From assembly GCA_030848705.1 (NCBI GenBank), contig CM061245.1, positions 75,255,564-75,319,563 on the forward strand: a DNA stretch of 64,000 nucleotides, given 5' to 3'. Shown here in pieces: positions 22,156 to 35,375 of this stretch. Below the pieces are notes generated by a model. The model worked only from the letters and a program-made list of their open reading frames with translations, ran no database searches and was not told the DNA's origin. This DNA is from Heracleum sosnowskyi (taxonomy: Eukaryota; Streptophyta; Magnoliopsida; Apiales; Apiaceae). A program made the translations under genes and the position numbers. The first letter of the stretch is position 1, and every line of letters starts with the position of its first letter.

Positions 22156-24384
22156 TCGTCTACTATACCTCTGTTACTCTGTCTTCATTTTTCCAACACC
22201 TCAAGTACTTAGATATTCACCAACACTAGTATCCTTTTGAAACCCCTCATATGTATTCTTGCACTTCTTTCTTATTCCTTATACTTTCTCGTTCCCTCCT
22301 ATAATTGAATCCTTTTCTTTTTCCATAACTCTTTCCTTTATGTGGCCCTTTCTCTTTAATCAATCCTGGTTGAATTCTTATTTCCGTCATTCCTTCTAGT
22401 TGATCTCTTGTTATCATAACCTTAAAGCTCTATCCTTTCTAATCCTTGTACCGAAGATATTTACATCTCTGATCTCTCTTTTTTCTACTCATACTATCAG
22501 CCATCCATATTCTTGGGTCAACTTTATCTACCTCCAATATATTTAACAACTGCTTTCAACAATCACATACCTTTCATGCCAAACAAATATTCAGTTTAAA
22601 ACAATCACTCATTACCTCATCCATTGTCTTTAAATCCTTATCAACACCTCTTCATCTTCTTTCCCTATCTATAATTATGAGAATATTCCTTATCAGCTTG
22701 GTGACTTAATCCATATCTTTAAAAATTGTTCTACTTAGTCCTAAGAACTTAATTAATCTCCATCTGATTCCCAAATAATTTAGAAGATACATTCACAGTA
22801 ACACTCAGGACACCTTTTCCATGGTTCCATCTCATTTCCGAAACAGCTTGATCAACTCGACATTATCTTGATTCTCATTCTATACATCCACATTGACTGG
22901 CAAGATCTACCTTAACTATCGTGAGCAAAAGACTTGCAACCATATCATACAATCCTGAAATACTCAAAGATCAACTCATTCTCCATTATTAGCCTATCAT
23001 CAAATTTTAAAAGTTCTTCTCATTGAGACAAAAACCTATTATGTCCATCTTCCACAACACGGGATATCATTAGCACAATTACACATTTTCCCCCAAATTT
23101 CCAATCAACTCTTGAATTATCTAACTTTACCTTTCCATATCGTAACGTTAATCGATAGAGAGAGAACAACTGGCTCCGTTATATGTTACTAGTATTCTAA
23201 TCGCATCGTAATCCGCTTTCGCTCGTGGTGATTCAATCGCATATTCTTCGTTCATTATGGTAGGGTAAATTTCAGTTCACCCTAATGGCATACCTCCCAG
23301 ATTATTTGAAATAACAAACTTCATGATATTTTGAAGAGAAAAGGTTCCGTATCATAGTAAATGTTCCCCAATTGGGGTTACCAAGTCTGCATATTCCAAA
23401 GCAAACATTATTGGAAGTGAAAGAATTACTGAGAGACCAATTTGATCACATGAACTCAATGTTGTGTGTCTCTATTAAGACAGTACTAAAGGTAATTAGC
23501 CTTCTTGTATTTCACAACACACAAGTGACGGCGTCCCGTCAGACTTCTATCACATAGACAGATAGTCCTTGTGTCCCCTATAAATAGGGTTGTTTACCTC
23601 AGTTGGAGTAGAGAAATATGAAAGAAATTTAGAGTCGGAATGACAACCAGGGCCTTTCGATAAGAATTCTCAAATACACACCTTGGATTGAAATTGAATA
23701 GATTCCAAAGGTGTTATTTCCAGAAAAGAAAAACAATCAGAAAGGAAGTATCAACAAATAGTGTTACATCACAATTAGAGTTATCCACTCCGGAAGAATA
23801 AAGGAGTTGGAATTTAAATAACATATTTTCAACAGGCTTCACAAATTTGAAATAGATGTCAAAACAACCTCTGATGCAATTGCAATCATGATTGATCAAA
23901 AGTATTAAGTACAAGGTCAAAAGGTGGAATATATCCATCAACACAGGTTTCTCTTTAAAGAGATGTCAAATATTTCATTAGGATAGGAAGGTATTACCAA
24001 GGTCTTCACATATGACTCCTCCGTCGACTCCTTCGATAGCTCGTTATTCGATTTCAGCCCTTCTTCTCCACATTATTCGATTTCAGCCCTTCTTTTCCAC
24101 GTCATTCGATTTCAGCCCTTCTTTTCCACGTCGTAAGGTTATCAATATCGTACGTCGTCGTCGACTCGTAATAGTCCTTGAAGATTCCGCCATAGACGTC
24201 TACAAACGCGAGAAGTTCTATCCATTTCAGCACAACTATCTCAATCATGCAAATACCTCCATCTCAACTCACTCAGCGGTACTATATCCAATAGTCCAAT
24301 ACGAACTCTAAATGAGCTCTGACGTTCCTTATATAACTATATACACTCCCACACACTCTCGTTTCTAGTTTTACTATAACCCTT
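22156..24384 (-). other. Interior of element T without recognisable coding sequence
   Basis: The region where gag, protease and RT would lie. I could not recover a zinc knuckle, protease or RT motif in any frame. The part from about 23160 to 24384 is clearly related to 56480-57612 in element C (shared words such as ATTACTAGTATTCTAATC and CCTATAAATAGGGTTGTT), so it is a conserved family sequence, probably heavily mutated gag or a leader. Confidence 0.65.
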
Positions 24385-24396
24385 GCTCTGATACCA
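24385..24396 (-). other. Primer-binding site of element T (tRNA-iMet)
   Basis: Minus strand TGGTATCAGAGC, complementary to the 3' end of plant initiator tRNA-Met, 2 nt from the LTR end. This identifies 24399-29354 as the 5' LTR. Confidence 0.92.
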
Positions 24397-24398
24397 AC

Positions 24399-27300
24399 TG
24401 TAACGCCCCCAAATCCGGGGTCAAAGGATTTGGTCGTCACACTGCACTCTTAATCCAAACAACCTGTTCAATATAAAATCAACACAATAATAATAATATC
24501 TGTGACCCCAACTCTACCAAGAATCTTTAAAGGTTATAGTGCTAGAAACAAGAATCCAAAATTTCATTACAATAACTTTCCTTTTTACAATCATTCTCTT
24601 TACACACAATCTACAACACTAGTATAACTTCGATAAGAAGTATACCAGGCCACTACTCTTATACAAAATCTTATTCAATAGAAAACATCTATATACAAAA
24701 CCTCTCACTAGCTCCAATGCTTTGGATCAAAACGTCTTTACGCTAATATCTTTCCCCATCTCTGATCAGCTACGCGGACAACTCTTGCCAATACACCTTC
24801 TTTCCGGCAGGCTAAAATATATATAAATAAAACAAGTATGAGCGAATGAATTGCTCAGCAAGCGCATTATTAAATATAATACGAAAGGTTTCCAAAATAA
24901 ACTTTGGATTTTCAAATAACAACTTTTGTTTTTGAACAATTAAAATCTCTAAAATTTTCAAATTAAGTTTGGTAATTTACCACAATTTCTCATTCAGTTT
25001 CTCTCAACTGAATAGTTTTAAAACACAAAAGATTTATATTGGTCGTTACGATGACCGAATCAACAATATCTACAATAGTAAGTAGAACATATGAAATAAA
25101 TATAACTCATACGTCTTCAAGACCATAGTTTGTATAAAAATACTAGTTTTGAAGATAACAAATCTATTCACAACATTTTCTGAAACCAACAACTCTGGAA
25201 GGTTAGAATAATCAAGGGGTAAGAATGAGCCAACACGCTCGGTCAAGGAATAAAGAACGCACTTTAAGACTTCAACATGGTACCGACTGGATATGCGGTA
25301 TGAATAAAACTCATCAAGATAGATATCTCACGACTGCCAATGGAATCAAGGAAATGGATTTCGACTATTTGGAATCCAAATGAATTAAGAGTAAGTGATT
25401 TCAGCAAGATTGAAACCACCATTTATTAATCAACAACCAACAATTTTACGCAACGAATAAACCTGAATATCAGGTCATAACTCACAAGTACAAAACATAT
25501 GGATGTAACTCATCTCAGAAATAAGAACTAATATTAGAATTGGATTTTTAACATTTATCAAATCAAAGGTTGTGCTGCTGGCCAGCCACACAACAACCCC
25601 GGACTAGCTCATGCATAGTCCTCTACGGATCCAAGGCCAATCTGGGCCTAAATTACATCGACCATAAATGGCCCGACCAATAATTGGTCCATTTAAAAAA
25701 AACATTCCAATCCTATATTATATACGTCAGGTGTCAGAACAATTGACAACCTTACTTCGACAATCAGGTGTCGGAAGAATCGACAACCTAATACAACAAT
25801 TGCTGGAAAACTCACGTTCCAGGAAACAGTTCAATTATGAAGAATCCATTAAGGAATAACAATATAATCTAGTATCGACGAGATCGACACAATATGGGGA
25901 GGTGCACATGAAAAGTGACAATATAATAAGCATCGACGAGTTCGATGTAACAACTGGGATATAATGAAGAATAAACAATGACATGCTCAACAAGGTTAAG
26001 TCTGATATGAAACAGACAATATGATATCAACAGAAAGTGTAACAAGTCAATATAGAGTAGGGTTCAAAGAATAAACAATAACATGCTTAACAAGATTGAA
26101 TCTGATATGAAACAGACAATATGATATCAACAGAAAAGGGTAACAAGTCAATATAGAGTAGGGTTCAAAGAACAGGCTCTAGATGGCCTCAATAGTTCAA
26201 ATCATCACATTATGGAAGAATTAATAAAGGTTTACCAATCTGGTAAATGACAAGAGAGTCAAGTTCAAGTTTAAGAAGAATTCAAGGTGAAGTTTATAAA
26301 TGAAGAAAATAAGGGTTTATCAACTTCTGACAGAAATAGTTCAAGTCCTTCTTACATGTACTTATAATAGATAAGCCTTGTACTTGAAGGAAGTAAACTA
26401 AATCATGCACAGCATATATGAATTTGAATCAGGGAATGGATCAGAAGATCGCATTAACAAGAAAGGATAACAAGGTTTGCATAGGTGCAAGGTGAAAAAC
26501 GGAATACCTGAAGGGCAAGCAACACCACTTCAGAATTTCAGAATAAGTTTTCCCCCATAGGGTTCACAAGTTCCTGCTCATCTAGGGTTGGTAATATTCC
26601 AACTTAGCATTTTTAAATCAAGTCTTTTAAAAGAAAGCCTTAGTATACGGCCCATAATTATCTCTTCAAGCTTTTCAATATAATAAGTATATCTTTCCGA
26701 TCAATATGAAAATATGAATCTAAACTCAAAAGGTATAAAAGAGTACTCGTCAATTTACGAGATTAAATAACATACTTGCAATTCAATGCAAAGAAATCAA
26801 CATTTGAAAATTCAGTAATAAGCATTCAACATGCATACTAATAATTCAAGATAATATCCCTTAATTAATAAGCAAGGGTATAAACACTTGCCTCTGGTCC
26901 TTAGCTATTTCGTAATGCTGAAACGATACGATCCCTCCTTATTCTGTCTTATCGCACGATTCTCGACTTCCGTCCTTCTTTGCTTTAACGCTCTTGCGAA
27001 TACCACTAGTCTGCTTCTACCATTTCGAATCCACGTGCCAGCCTCGATAGTCAAACATGAGACGGTACTTAGTCCTCAACGTATAATTCTCATATTCCAT
27101 AAATGATTGTAACTTAACTTCGACGCACTTACCGATCTTACCGATGTCTCTGTTGCATAAACATCCACATCTCAATTGATAGACCAATCGCAATCAACCA
27201 CATAAGTAATCCACGTAACTCGCTTGACGACAATCCCCATACTATAAAAAGTCAACATCCAAGTCAACGGCCTCGTAAATCTCACTTTCTAACATAACCG

Positions 27301-29354
27301 ACAAATTTCTATCCCATCTACCCCTCGTGATAACATTAGACACAACCAATTACTCAAACAAGTCTCCACACAATTTATTCACATGCATGACTCAACAACA
27401 GATAATTCACATCATTCACATAACACATTTAAATAAGTAACCGGTTACGTATCGGACGCCCGGTCTAATTTATAATATTTAAAACTCATATACTAGCCCT
27501 AGTACGGGTATATACTGACTGTAAAACACATTACACAACTCATACGAATCACATAGGACTTGTAACTATTTTTTAAAACATCACACAAAGCTTATTTGAA
27601 TTTAAATAAGCCACAAACAATTTTTAAATCAAAAATCGGATTTTTAAATCCAATATAAGTATTTTAAATGCAAATTAATCAATTAATAAAATTAATTGAC
27701 ACTCTTTAAATGATCAAATTATTTTTAAATAAATAAACCAAGCTAGAAAATAATTAAACTTAATTTTAATTAATTAAGTCTAATGAATAATTAATTATTA
27801 AGAATTAACTGATTAAAAGAATTAATCAATTAATTAAATTAATTAATTATTAATAAAAAATAATTAAAATAATTAAATTTAATCAATTTTCGAATTTAAA
27901 TAAATATTTAGGAATTTATAAAATTTTCGGAATAATAAAATGTATTTTTAAATCAATTTTTGAATTATTTTAAAAATAAAAGTCCAGAAACATATTTCTG
28001 AAATGACATTAGGGTTTTTAAGATCAACCGGGTCGGGTTAGGGTTTCAAACCGGGTCATGAAGAACAGTTTCCGGGTCGCCAAGAACATGTCACCGGAAA
28101 CTGGGTTTCCCAGTGTCCGGCCGACGTCGGGCCACCGGGAAACGTTCGACCAAGCCCGAATCTTCACCCAAACCTGCCGTTAGCTACACCAATCTTTCTG
28201 CTTTCTTATTCTCAACAAAACTCAACCAAAAACTGCTCAAAACGTGCACCAAACTGACTGGAAATTCTCACCGTCGACGACGAGTTTCTTTTTCCGGCCA
28301 ACTCAAAATAGACACCAACCTCATAAATTCTTACATGAATAGACTCCAAATTAAACGATCTATACACTGGTGTTAACAAAATCAAGAACCACTCCCTGGA
28401 ACTAAAATCCGGCCAAAAAGTTCAAGAACTCCGGCGAACTTTAAAACTTCGTATAGCTCGATTTAAGGTTCTAAAAATCAAATAAAAATCACCAACACAC
28501 TCACCACATCACATACAACTTATTCACATCATCAATTATCAAGAACAATCACAAATACAGATTCCCCCAAATTAAATCAAAAATTCGAAATAAATAAATT
28601 AGTTAAAAATCGGAAAAGTTTAAAGATCATACCCACATAGATTTTGATGATGGATTTAGGTAGAGGATGATGAGAGATTCGATTTGGTTACAAGAACATC
28701 GAAATCGGAATCCGATAACGCCTTCAAAATTGAGTTTGATTCTCAAGAACACGAAGAACACGTTTCAGGGGTTTTTAGATTTTTAACTGTAATTAAGCTT
28801 TGATTATACGAAAAACAAAGTACGATTTGCCTTTTTATATTAAATAGAAAATAATACCCCAAACGACATTTTTGGATCGATACTGATCCGATAGATCGCT
28901 TTAAATACAATTTAACAAAATAAACGCTTTAAACCTTTAATAAAGCAGAATACACGTTTCACGAGACGATAAGCATCCATAAAGTACGGATAACTACAAG
29001 TATCGTTTAATTAAAAATATACGAACCAAAATACCCTTATTGCGAATATTTTCGAATACTTCCTACTTTAACGAATGAAATATTGGTACGAACGATATAC
29101 CAATCTCCCGAATAATTTGGGAACGATCCAAATTTTCTTTTCAATAATTAAAATAAAATAAAATAGTATGACACCCTTTTCAAAATAATTTCAAATTCCC
29201 CACACATTTCACATAGCACCACAATATCACATATTCAATCATTTAACGAATAACTTAGCACGTTTAAACAGATAAATCATTTAATAACTCTTAATATGAA
29301 ATTAAAATTTCATTTCACATCACATATTAACACGTAATTTTCCCGGATCTTACA
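24399..29354 (-). repeat. 5' LTR of element T (4956 bp)
   Basis: Near-identical partner of 16508-21490 with the same termini. Contains the second copies of the 100-bp duplication, the TATA-like motif (28832-28839) and the terminal hairpin (24409-24433). No gene is seen in it. Confidence 0.93.
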
Positions 29355-29359
29355 CTCCA

Positions 29360-30742
29360 AATATCATGTTGATGACAGGCCCTCGGGGCTTAGGATTACT
29401 ATCTTGGTCGTTGTCCCTCCTATCATAGTCTTTCCTTTCATAGTTTCCTTGTTGATTTCCTCGATTCCCATCCTTAGTGAACTTATCAAGTTTTCCTCTT
29501 CAGATTAAGAACTCGATCTCATCTTTCAGTTGTCTACAATCGTCGGTGTCATGACCAACTTCTTTATGGAAATGGCAGAATTGATTCTTGTTTCGTTTCT
29601 CCATGTCGGATCTTAGTGGCTTTGGCCATCGAAGATCTTCTTCCTTCTCAATATCCATCAGAATTTGACTTCTTGAGGTGTTCAACCTTGCATACTCATT
29701 GAACCTGGGTCCAAAATTATTCTTATTAGGTGGAGAGTCAGAATCCTTCATTGTCCTGGGATATTTGTCCCTAGCCTCATACTCTTGAGTCTCCTTTCTC
29801 TTTTTTCCGTTTTCACTTCCCTCAATAGTGGGTTCATATTTCTTCATGCTTTCTTCGGTCTTGATATACTTTCCGGCTCTATCTTGAAGCTTCTTCAACA
29901 TGCTTTTGGGTGGATGCTTTTCCAATGATCTCTTGAAGTGATCATCAGTGGTTCCTTGTTGCAGGGCTATCATAGCTACTTTGTCCTCCAAGTCCGGGAC
30001 TTTCAGAGCCTCCCTAGTGAATCGATTTATGTATTCCCTCAAGGATTCATTCTTTCCTTGCTGGATTCCCATAAGAGATGCAGAACTCTTTTTATGCACC
30101 CTTCCACTAACAAACTGATTGATAAACGCCTTGCTCAGTTCCTTAAAAGACCCAATTGAATTGGGAGGGAGACGACTGTACCAACGTTGAGCCATGCCCG
30201 CAAGGGTTTGTGGAAACCCTTTCTTCTTCAGTTGAGTCATTCTCATCCTCAGTGTAGGGTCCCGAGTAATCTTGAATCAAAGGGGTTCGTTGAGTTTGAG
30301 TTTGTTGGTTTTGGGGTCCCAGACCTTGTATGTAAGGGGGAACATATGCTTCATGGTAAGTGGGATTGAGACCACTGCTGCCCACCGTGGGTCGAGGGGG
30401 CATGCCATAGCTTGGCATCCCAAGAGTTTGAGGTGCGTATTGAGGGAGATCCGTGGTATGAAGTTGAAGGCTACGTGGTGCATTTATGAGCAGTGGGGAG
30501 GTTGTGATTGGTTTCTGGAGAGAGGTCTCTTGTGGATTAGGTCCATGAACGACCATTTGCAGGGGATTCGTCCCTTCAACCGAATTTGGGATTTCTGGTC
30601 CTTGGGTAGTGGTGAGGGGGATATTCGCCCCTTCCGCGCCAGTAGTTGGCAGTGGTTGGCTTCCTCGAGTACCTGCCTCAGAGGTGAGAGGAAGTTCTTC
30701 AGAAGTTTGAGTTTCTCGAATCGTTCTTCCTGTGTTTGACAT
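29360..30742 (-). pseudogene. gag of element B (gag domain and zinc knuckle), disrupted
   Basis: Starts at ATG 30740-30742 (MSNTGRTIRETQTSEE), 15 bp from the primer site. The first about 165 codons are a proline/threonine/glutamine-rich N-terminal region. Near 30250 the frame breaks, and the conserved core begins abruptly at about 30246 (FPQTLAGMAQRWYSRLPP, then FKELSKAFINQFV, SLREYINRFTREAL and VAMIALQQG). Part of the usual N-terminal core therefore seems deleted. A C-H-F-H-K-E-V-G-H-D-T-D-D-C zinc-knuckle-like motif lies at about 29536-29577. A TGA follows at about 29505, after which the same frame continues to the T insertion at 29354. The gag product would assemble the particle and bind RNA. 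Shift and stop make this copy defective. Confidence 0.88.
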
Positions 30743-30757
30743 GGTTCATGTTGTCTT

Positions 30758-30773
30758 CCCACAGACGGCGCCA
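30758..30773 (-). other. Primer-binding site of element B
   Basis: Minus strand TGGCGCCGTCTGTGGG, 2 nt after the LTR end (CCACAACA). A TGGCGCC-type site as in Tat/Athila-like elements. Confidence 0.8.
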
Positions 30774-30890
30774 AATGTTGTGGAATAAAAACCGTGCTTA
30801 TGAATTTAATGCTAGGGTTAGAGAGCTTCGAGCTTTAATGGTTGTTCTCGTGTTTCGTGACTAAATCGGTCCTCGGAAGATACCTACGTA

Positions 30891-31470
30891 CACTACAAGA
30901 AACAGCTCTATCAGCGACCGCTTTTATTAGCGACCGCAAAAGTGGTAGCAAATACTTTATAGTAGCGACAGCCTTCTGCGACCGATACAGTGTTCGTCGC
31001 TAGCATTTAAATAGCGACTGTGTCTCGTAGCTATTCGGTCGTTAAAGCGATTGCCCTCCTAAAAATTTTGCCGGGAAAAAGTGGCGCCATATTATTAGCG
31101 ACCACATTTTATCTGCGACCGGTAATGGTAGCAAAAAATTCCACATCAGCCATAAATTTAACGACCGAACCCGGTCGCTAATTTTTTTGCAGAAATGTGC
31201 CATTTTTTCAGCGACCAACAAACGTTCAGCGACCGCACGCCGTAGCAGATACTGCCACATCAACTAAAATTTCAGCGGCCGTATTCGGTCACGAAGTTGT
31301 CACAATTTGTTTTTAATTAATGCTAAATGAAATTTTGGCGCAATTTATCGGCGACCGAAGTTGGTAGCAAAATTTTTTTACCTCCATTTTATTTAACTTG
31401 AAATTTTGGCGCACTTTTATTAGCGACAAAATTACATCTGCGACCGAATGTGGTAGCAAAAATTGCTTCA
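30891..31470. repeat. Left subterminal repeat region of CACTA-1
   Basis: Dense direct and inverted copies of AGCGACCG and GGTAGCAAA words, spaced irregularly about 20-60 bp apart. In the En/Spm family such motifs are binding sites for the TNPA protein. Confidence 0.8.
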
Positions 31471-34370
31471 TCATATTTTTTTAATTTTAATACTATGAAT
31501 TAAAAAATTATTTAATCTTACAATTTTTTTCTTATTTTTAATTGATACTATAATTTAAAAATTAATTTATAATATTTTAAAAATTAAAAATTAATATATT
31601 TAATAATTTAGTTTAATTAGTTTATCTTATAAATTTCTATTTTAAATTTAAGTTGTATTATAAATTAAAAAATAGTTTTTAAATTTTACAATTAAAAAAA
31701 TAATATATCTTATCATTTAATTAAGTTTAAATAACATATCTTATAAACTTAAATCTTATTTTTAATTTTTATTATAAAATTATATTTGTCTTTTATTAAA
31801 TTAAAATTTAATGTATCATATAATTCTTTGGGAGAAGCTATAGTGGAGATCACTTTTCACTTTCTCTAGAGTCCAGCCCTTGGCCTTGGTTCTATCAGCT
31901 ATGGAGCCTTCCTCTTGTTCTTCCCTTCTCTAGTACAGATCCCTCACGGCCTGGTGGTGGTCGGCGTAACAATAATGACATTTGTCGATATGCCACCGCC
32001 TGTTTACTAATTAAGATCATCATAGATTATTAATGCGTGCAGTGTTATTTAAATTAAACATATGTTATAATGTATATTTATTTTTCAAAAAATGATAATT
32101 TTCCCGATTTTGTGTTTGGGAATACCCCAAGTTACCGATCGATAACCATGCCTAATTCAGTAATCTATTATAGGTGTTCCAAAAGGTCAAAAGTCAAAAT
32201 TTGACTCTGATATGAAAAAAAGCAAGAAAAGCTTGATTTTAGAAAAAAGAGCCTGCTCGATTCGGTCAAGCACGAGTTTTAATTAGACCGCCTGTTTTTT
32301 ATCAAATCGTGGGCCCGATACAAGCCTAAAAATCCCAAATTCTGAACAATGCAGATAAAAATTCGATCAAAAGCTCATATTTTTTCAATAGAATTTGAAA
32401 AAATATAAAAAAATCAAAAAATATTAAAAATATTAACATATAAATTAGGAAAGCTCCGATAGAAATTTTGATTCTCCCATACCCGCAAACTTAAAATGAT
32501 TATCATATTTTAAAGAAAGTACTACCCAACACAACCTCATTTTCCAAAAAAATCATCAATAATTACTATGTTAAATATTTATAGTGTTTGTTCTGTAAAT
32601 ATAAACCAAATTATCTATTACGTTATTAAATTATATATATATTATTAATATATCAACAATATATATAAAATAATTCTAGAATAATAAAATTTATTTTTAA
32701 TAATCAAAGAAAATAATTACATGTTATTTTATTTTATTCATAATAATTCACCAGTAGAGTTAATAATTCTCAACACAATACAATTAGAGTTAATAATTCT
32801 GCTAACCTACCCAATTACAATTACAGTTTCTGATCTCTAACACGACCCTCTTTGCTTCATCTTCGCTCCTCATCGGTCTCTAAACCCTAGTCATCTTCTA
32901 ATCACAAGGTAAATTCACTCATATTCATGCCTATATATGCTTATATACGTATATATTATATATACAGAGGTATGAATTACATCATATGTATAGAGAATTG
33001 AGCATTTGCGTCTGATACATGTATATTATATATGGGTACGGTGTTAATCTATGTTTGATTATGTATTTGTTATCGAGATGAATTGAGGGTAGTATAATGT
33101 TCTCTGTTATTAAAGGACGCGTGTTAGTGTTTTTTTGGCTGATTCAAATATATTCAAATGTATGCACGTTAGTATAATGTGTTGTTCTGTTTGTTGATTG
33201 GTAAATATAGATATATGTATGGGCAGTGCTGCTTTTTTTAGTAATTTTCTGATAGATGTAATTACTGGGTTGTTCTATTTGTTGATTAAAATGTGTGATT
33301 TACTTATCAAGAGCAGTGTTTATCCTGGCCCATTTGTTTATCCTGCTGGTTTTCTTTATATTTATTCTGCTATTCAGTTTCTTACTGGTGCTCAAGTTTA
33401 CGCAGCTCAGGTTACACCCCTCTTTCGATTGTTTTCGATATGTGTGTGTGTATTTGGTAGAGTTCATAATTTCTTTAGGCATAGGAAACGGGGAATGAGT
33501 TTTGGTACATTTGGTACTAGACTATTTATGAAGCCCAGATAGTTTTTAATTTTTTGCTTGAAAAGACTCTTGCATTATTTTTGGTACGTTTTTAATGCCC
33601 ATATGGCCATATGTTGATTTGCTATATGTTTGGAGTTGTATACAATGTTTAGTGAGTGGGGTGTTACACAAGCGCAGTGCATATAGTAATATTGTTTCTT
33701 GCTGATGGTTGTTTGTAATTGCCGAATATTTACCTGTAAATTCCAGTTTTTATCAGTGTGACTATGTAGCAAGAAATTGTTGTTGATATATAATAAATAC
33801 TAATGTATCTTTGTAGTTTGTTTAAATATGTTTCCTGTATAAAAATGATATCTTGTGTTGTATTTGTAATTTTGTAAACAGGGTAGCATCCATATATAAT
33901 TATAGTTCATTATAGTAGTTGATTGTGAGCATATATTACTATTATTCTAACAAATTTCATCTATATTCCTTAATCATGTTAGCATAATTGGATTACTTGG
34001 TCTAGTGATGCTTGTCTATTTTTGTTGTTACTATATACATGATATAATTTGCAAGATATGAAGAAGCGAGTTTACATAACTTCGCAGTCTCTCTGTAAAT
34101 CTGTGATGTGTAATTGGATTACTTGGTCTAATGATAATGAGATGTGAATATAAATAATTTCACAACCTGGTTTACAGAGTGGATTTAAATACCTTCACAA
34201 CCTGATTTACGGAGTTAATTGATGAGAATGACTAGATTTGGTTGAGATATATATGGTTACAGTAAATAGAAATTTTATGGTCAAGGTTCAGTTAATTCAT
34301 GCACTATATATGGAACTTGTTATTTAATAATGATCTTTGCAATACAAATACACCTGACTATATGTAGGTA
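31471..34370 (+). other. CACTA-1 noncoding leader region
   Basis: AT-rich to about 32800. No recognisable protein in either strand. 31830-31990 is locally GC-richer (captured fragment or exon, unidentified). Around 32890-34365 the sequence looks like 5' UTR and introns of the downstream transposase, ending in a splice-acceptor-like CTATATGTAG before 34371. Confidence 0.45.
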
Positions 34371-34380
34371 TTGCGGTATC

Positions 34381-35375
34381 ATGAACTTCTATTCAGACCG
34401 TACTTGGATGGCCCGACGAAAGTCAAGTACTGAGATAGGTGCTACGAGTGAATTTAGAGCTGGTTGCCAAGTGTTTTTAGAGTATGCATACAATCACCCA
34501 GAATGTGTGAATGATAAGAACCAGATACGATGTCCATGTTGGAAATGTAAGAACAATAATTATATGGATAGAGACATGGTAAACTACCATTTGCTTGTTA
34601 ATGGGTTCATGAGAAATTATGAAGAATGCTGGTGGGCACATGGGCAAAAAAGAGATGTTGGCTACACAAGTAAAATCTCGAGCAATAGTAATACTCATCG
34701 TATGGATGAAATGGTTCATGATATTGCAGGGTCAAATTTTGATTGGGAAGAAGCCAGAGAGCAACCTATGAATTTTGATGCCAAGGCCTTCTTAAAGTTG
34801 TTAGAAGAGGGTAGGGAGCCGTTGTGGCATGGTTGCATCAAACACACTAAATTATCTGCAGTTGCGACATTACTTAACATCAAGGCTGATCATAACATGA
34901 GCCATGAGTGTTTTTAGTCGCTCTTGAAGGCCATTAAGAACATGTTGCCCGAGAATGAGAAATTACCTGATAATTATTACTATTGTAAAAAAATGGTGAA
35001 GAAATTGGGTCTTGGATACCAAAAGATCGATGCATGTCCCAACGATTGCATGCTATTTTATAAGGAAAATGAAAAGATGACAAATTGCATGGTTTGCGGG
35101 CATGATCGGTTTAAACCTCATAAAGAGGGGGTGACTACAAAAAAATCATCTATACCGTTCAAGATTCTAAGATATTTTCCAATAACATATCGGCTTAAAA
35201 GATTGTACATGTCTTCAAGAACAGCGGGACATATGAGTTGGCATGCGAAATCTCCGGCTAAAGATGGAGAACTAAATCATCCTGCAGATGGGCAAGCTTG
35301 GAAAGATTTTAACAAAACACATCCTCGGTTTGCGTTGGAACCTAGAAATGTGAGGCTTGGATTGTCCACCGATGG
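34381..35375 (+). pseudogene. TNP2-type (TnpD-like) CACTA transposase, N-terminal remnant
   Basis: Transposase that would cut CACTA ends. The probable start is ATG 34381 (MNFYSDRTWMARR), just after a splice-acceptor-like TAG. Residues about 5-85 form a transposase-associated domain: DRTWMARR, EFRAGCQVFLEYA, IRCPCWKC, VNYHLLVNGF. A TAG at 34915-34917 interrupts the frame, which continues directly (LLKAIKNMLPENEKLP) into the start of the TNP2 domain with the C-x2-C...C-x2-C pairs (ACPNDCMLFY, CMVCGHDRF) and RLKRLYMS. It stops being recognisable after GLSTDG at about 35375, where AT-rich sequence follows. The several-hundred-residue catalytic part is absent. Deletion plus stop make this inactive. 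Confidence 0.88.

Larger units (their letters stand above)
16508..29354 (-). mobile_element. Long-LTR chromovirus-derived element T (12.85 kb, Tekay/Del-like, non-autonomous)
   Basis: LTRs 16508-21490 and 24399-29354 (4983 and 4956 bp) enclose only about 2.9 kb. Target duplication CTCCA at 16503-16507 and 29355-29359. Minus strand: primer site TGGTATCAGAGC (tRNA-iMet) 2 nt after the 5' LTR, polypurine tract before the 3' LTR. The interior holds decayed integrase and chromodomain-tail remnants, which point to the Tekay/Del chromovirus lineage. By eye the LTRs are almost identical, so the insertion is young. LTR size and reduced interior recall LARD-type elements. Inserted in the gag-pro of element B. 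Confidence 0.92.

Noticed and set aside
24012..24311. 99-codon plus ORF inside element T
   Set aside because: Contains a short nucleotide repeat (CGATTTCAGCCCTTCTT) that inflates the ORF; antisense to the element and without a domain.
30272..30739. Plus-strand ORF of 155 codons opposite gag of element B
   Set aside because: Shadow of the minus-strand gag, with no domain of its own; the gag frame has the primer site, ATG and conserved motifs.
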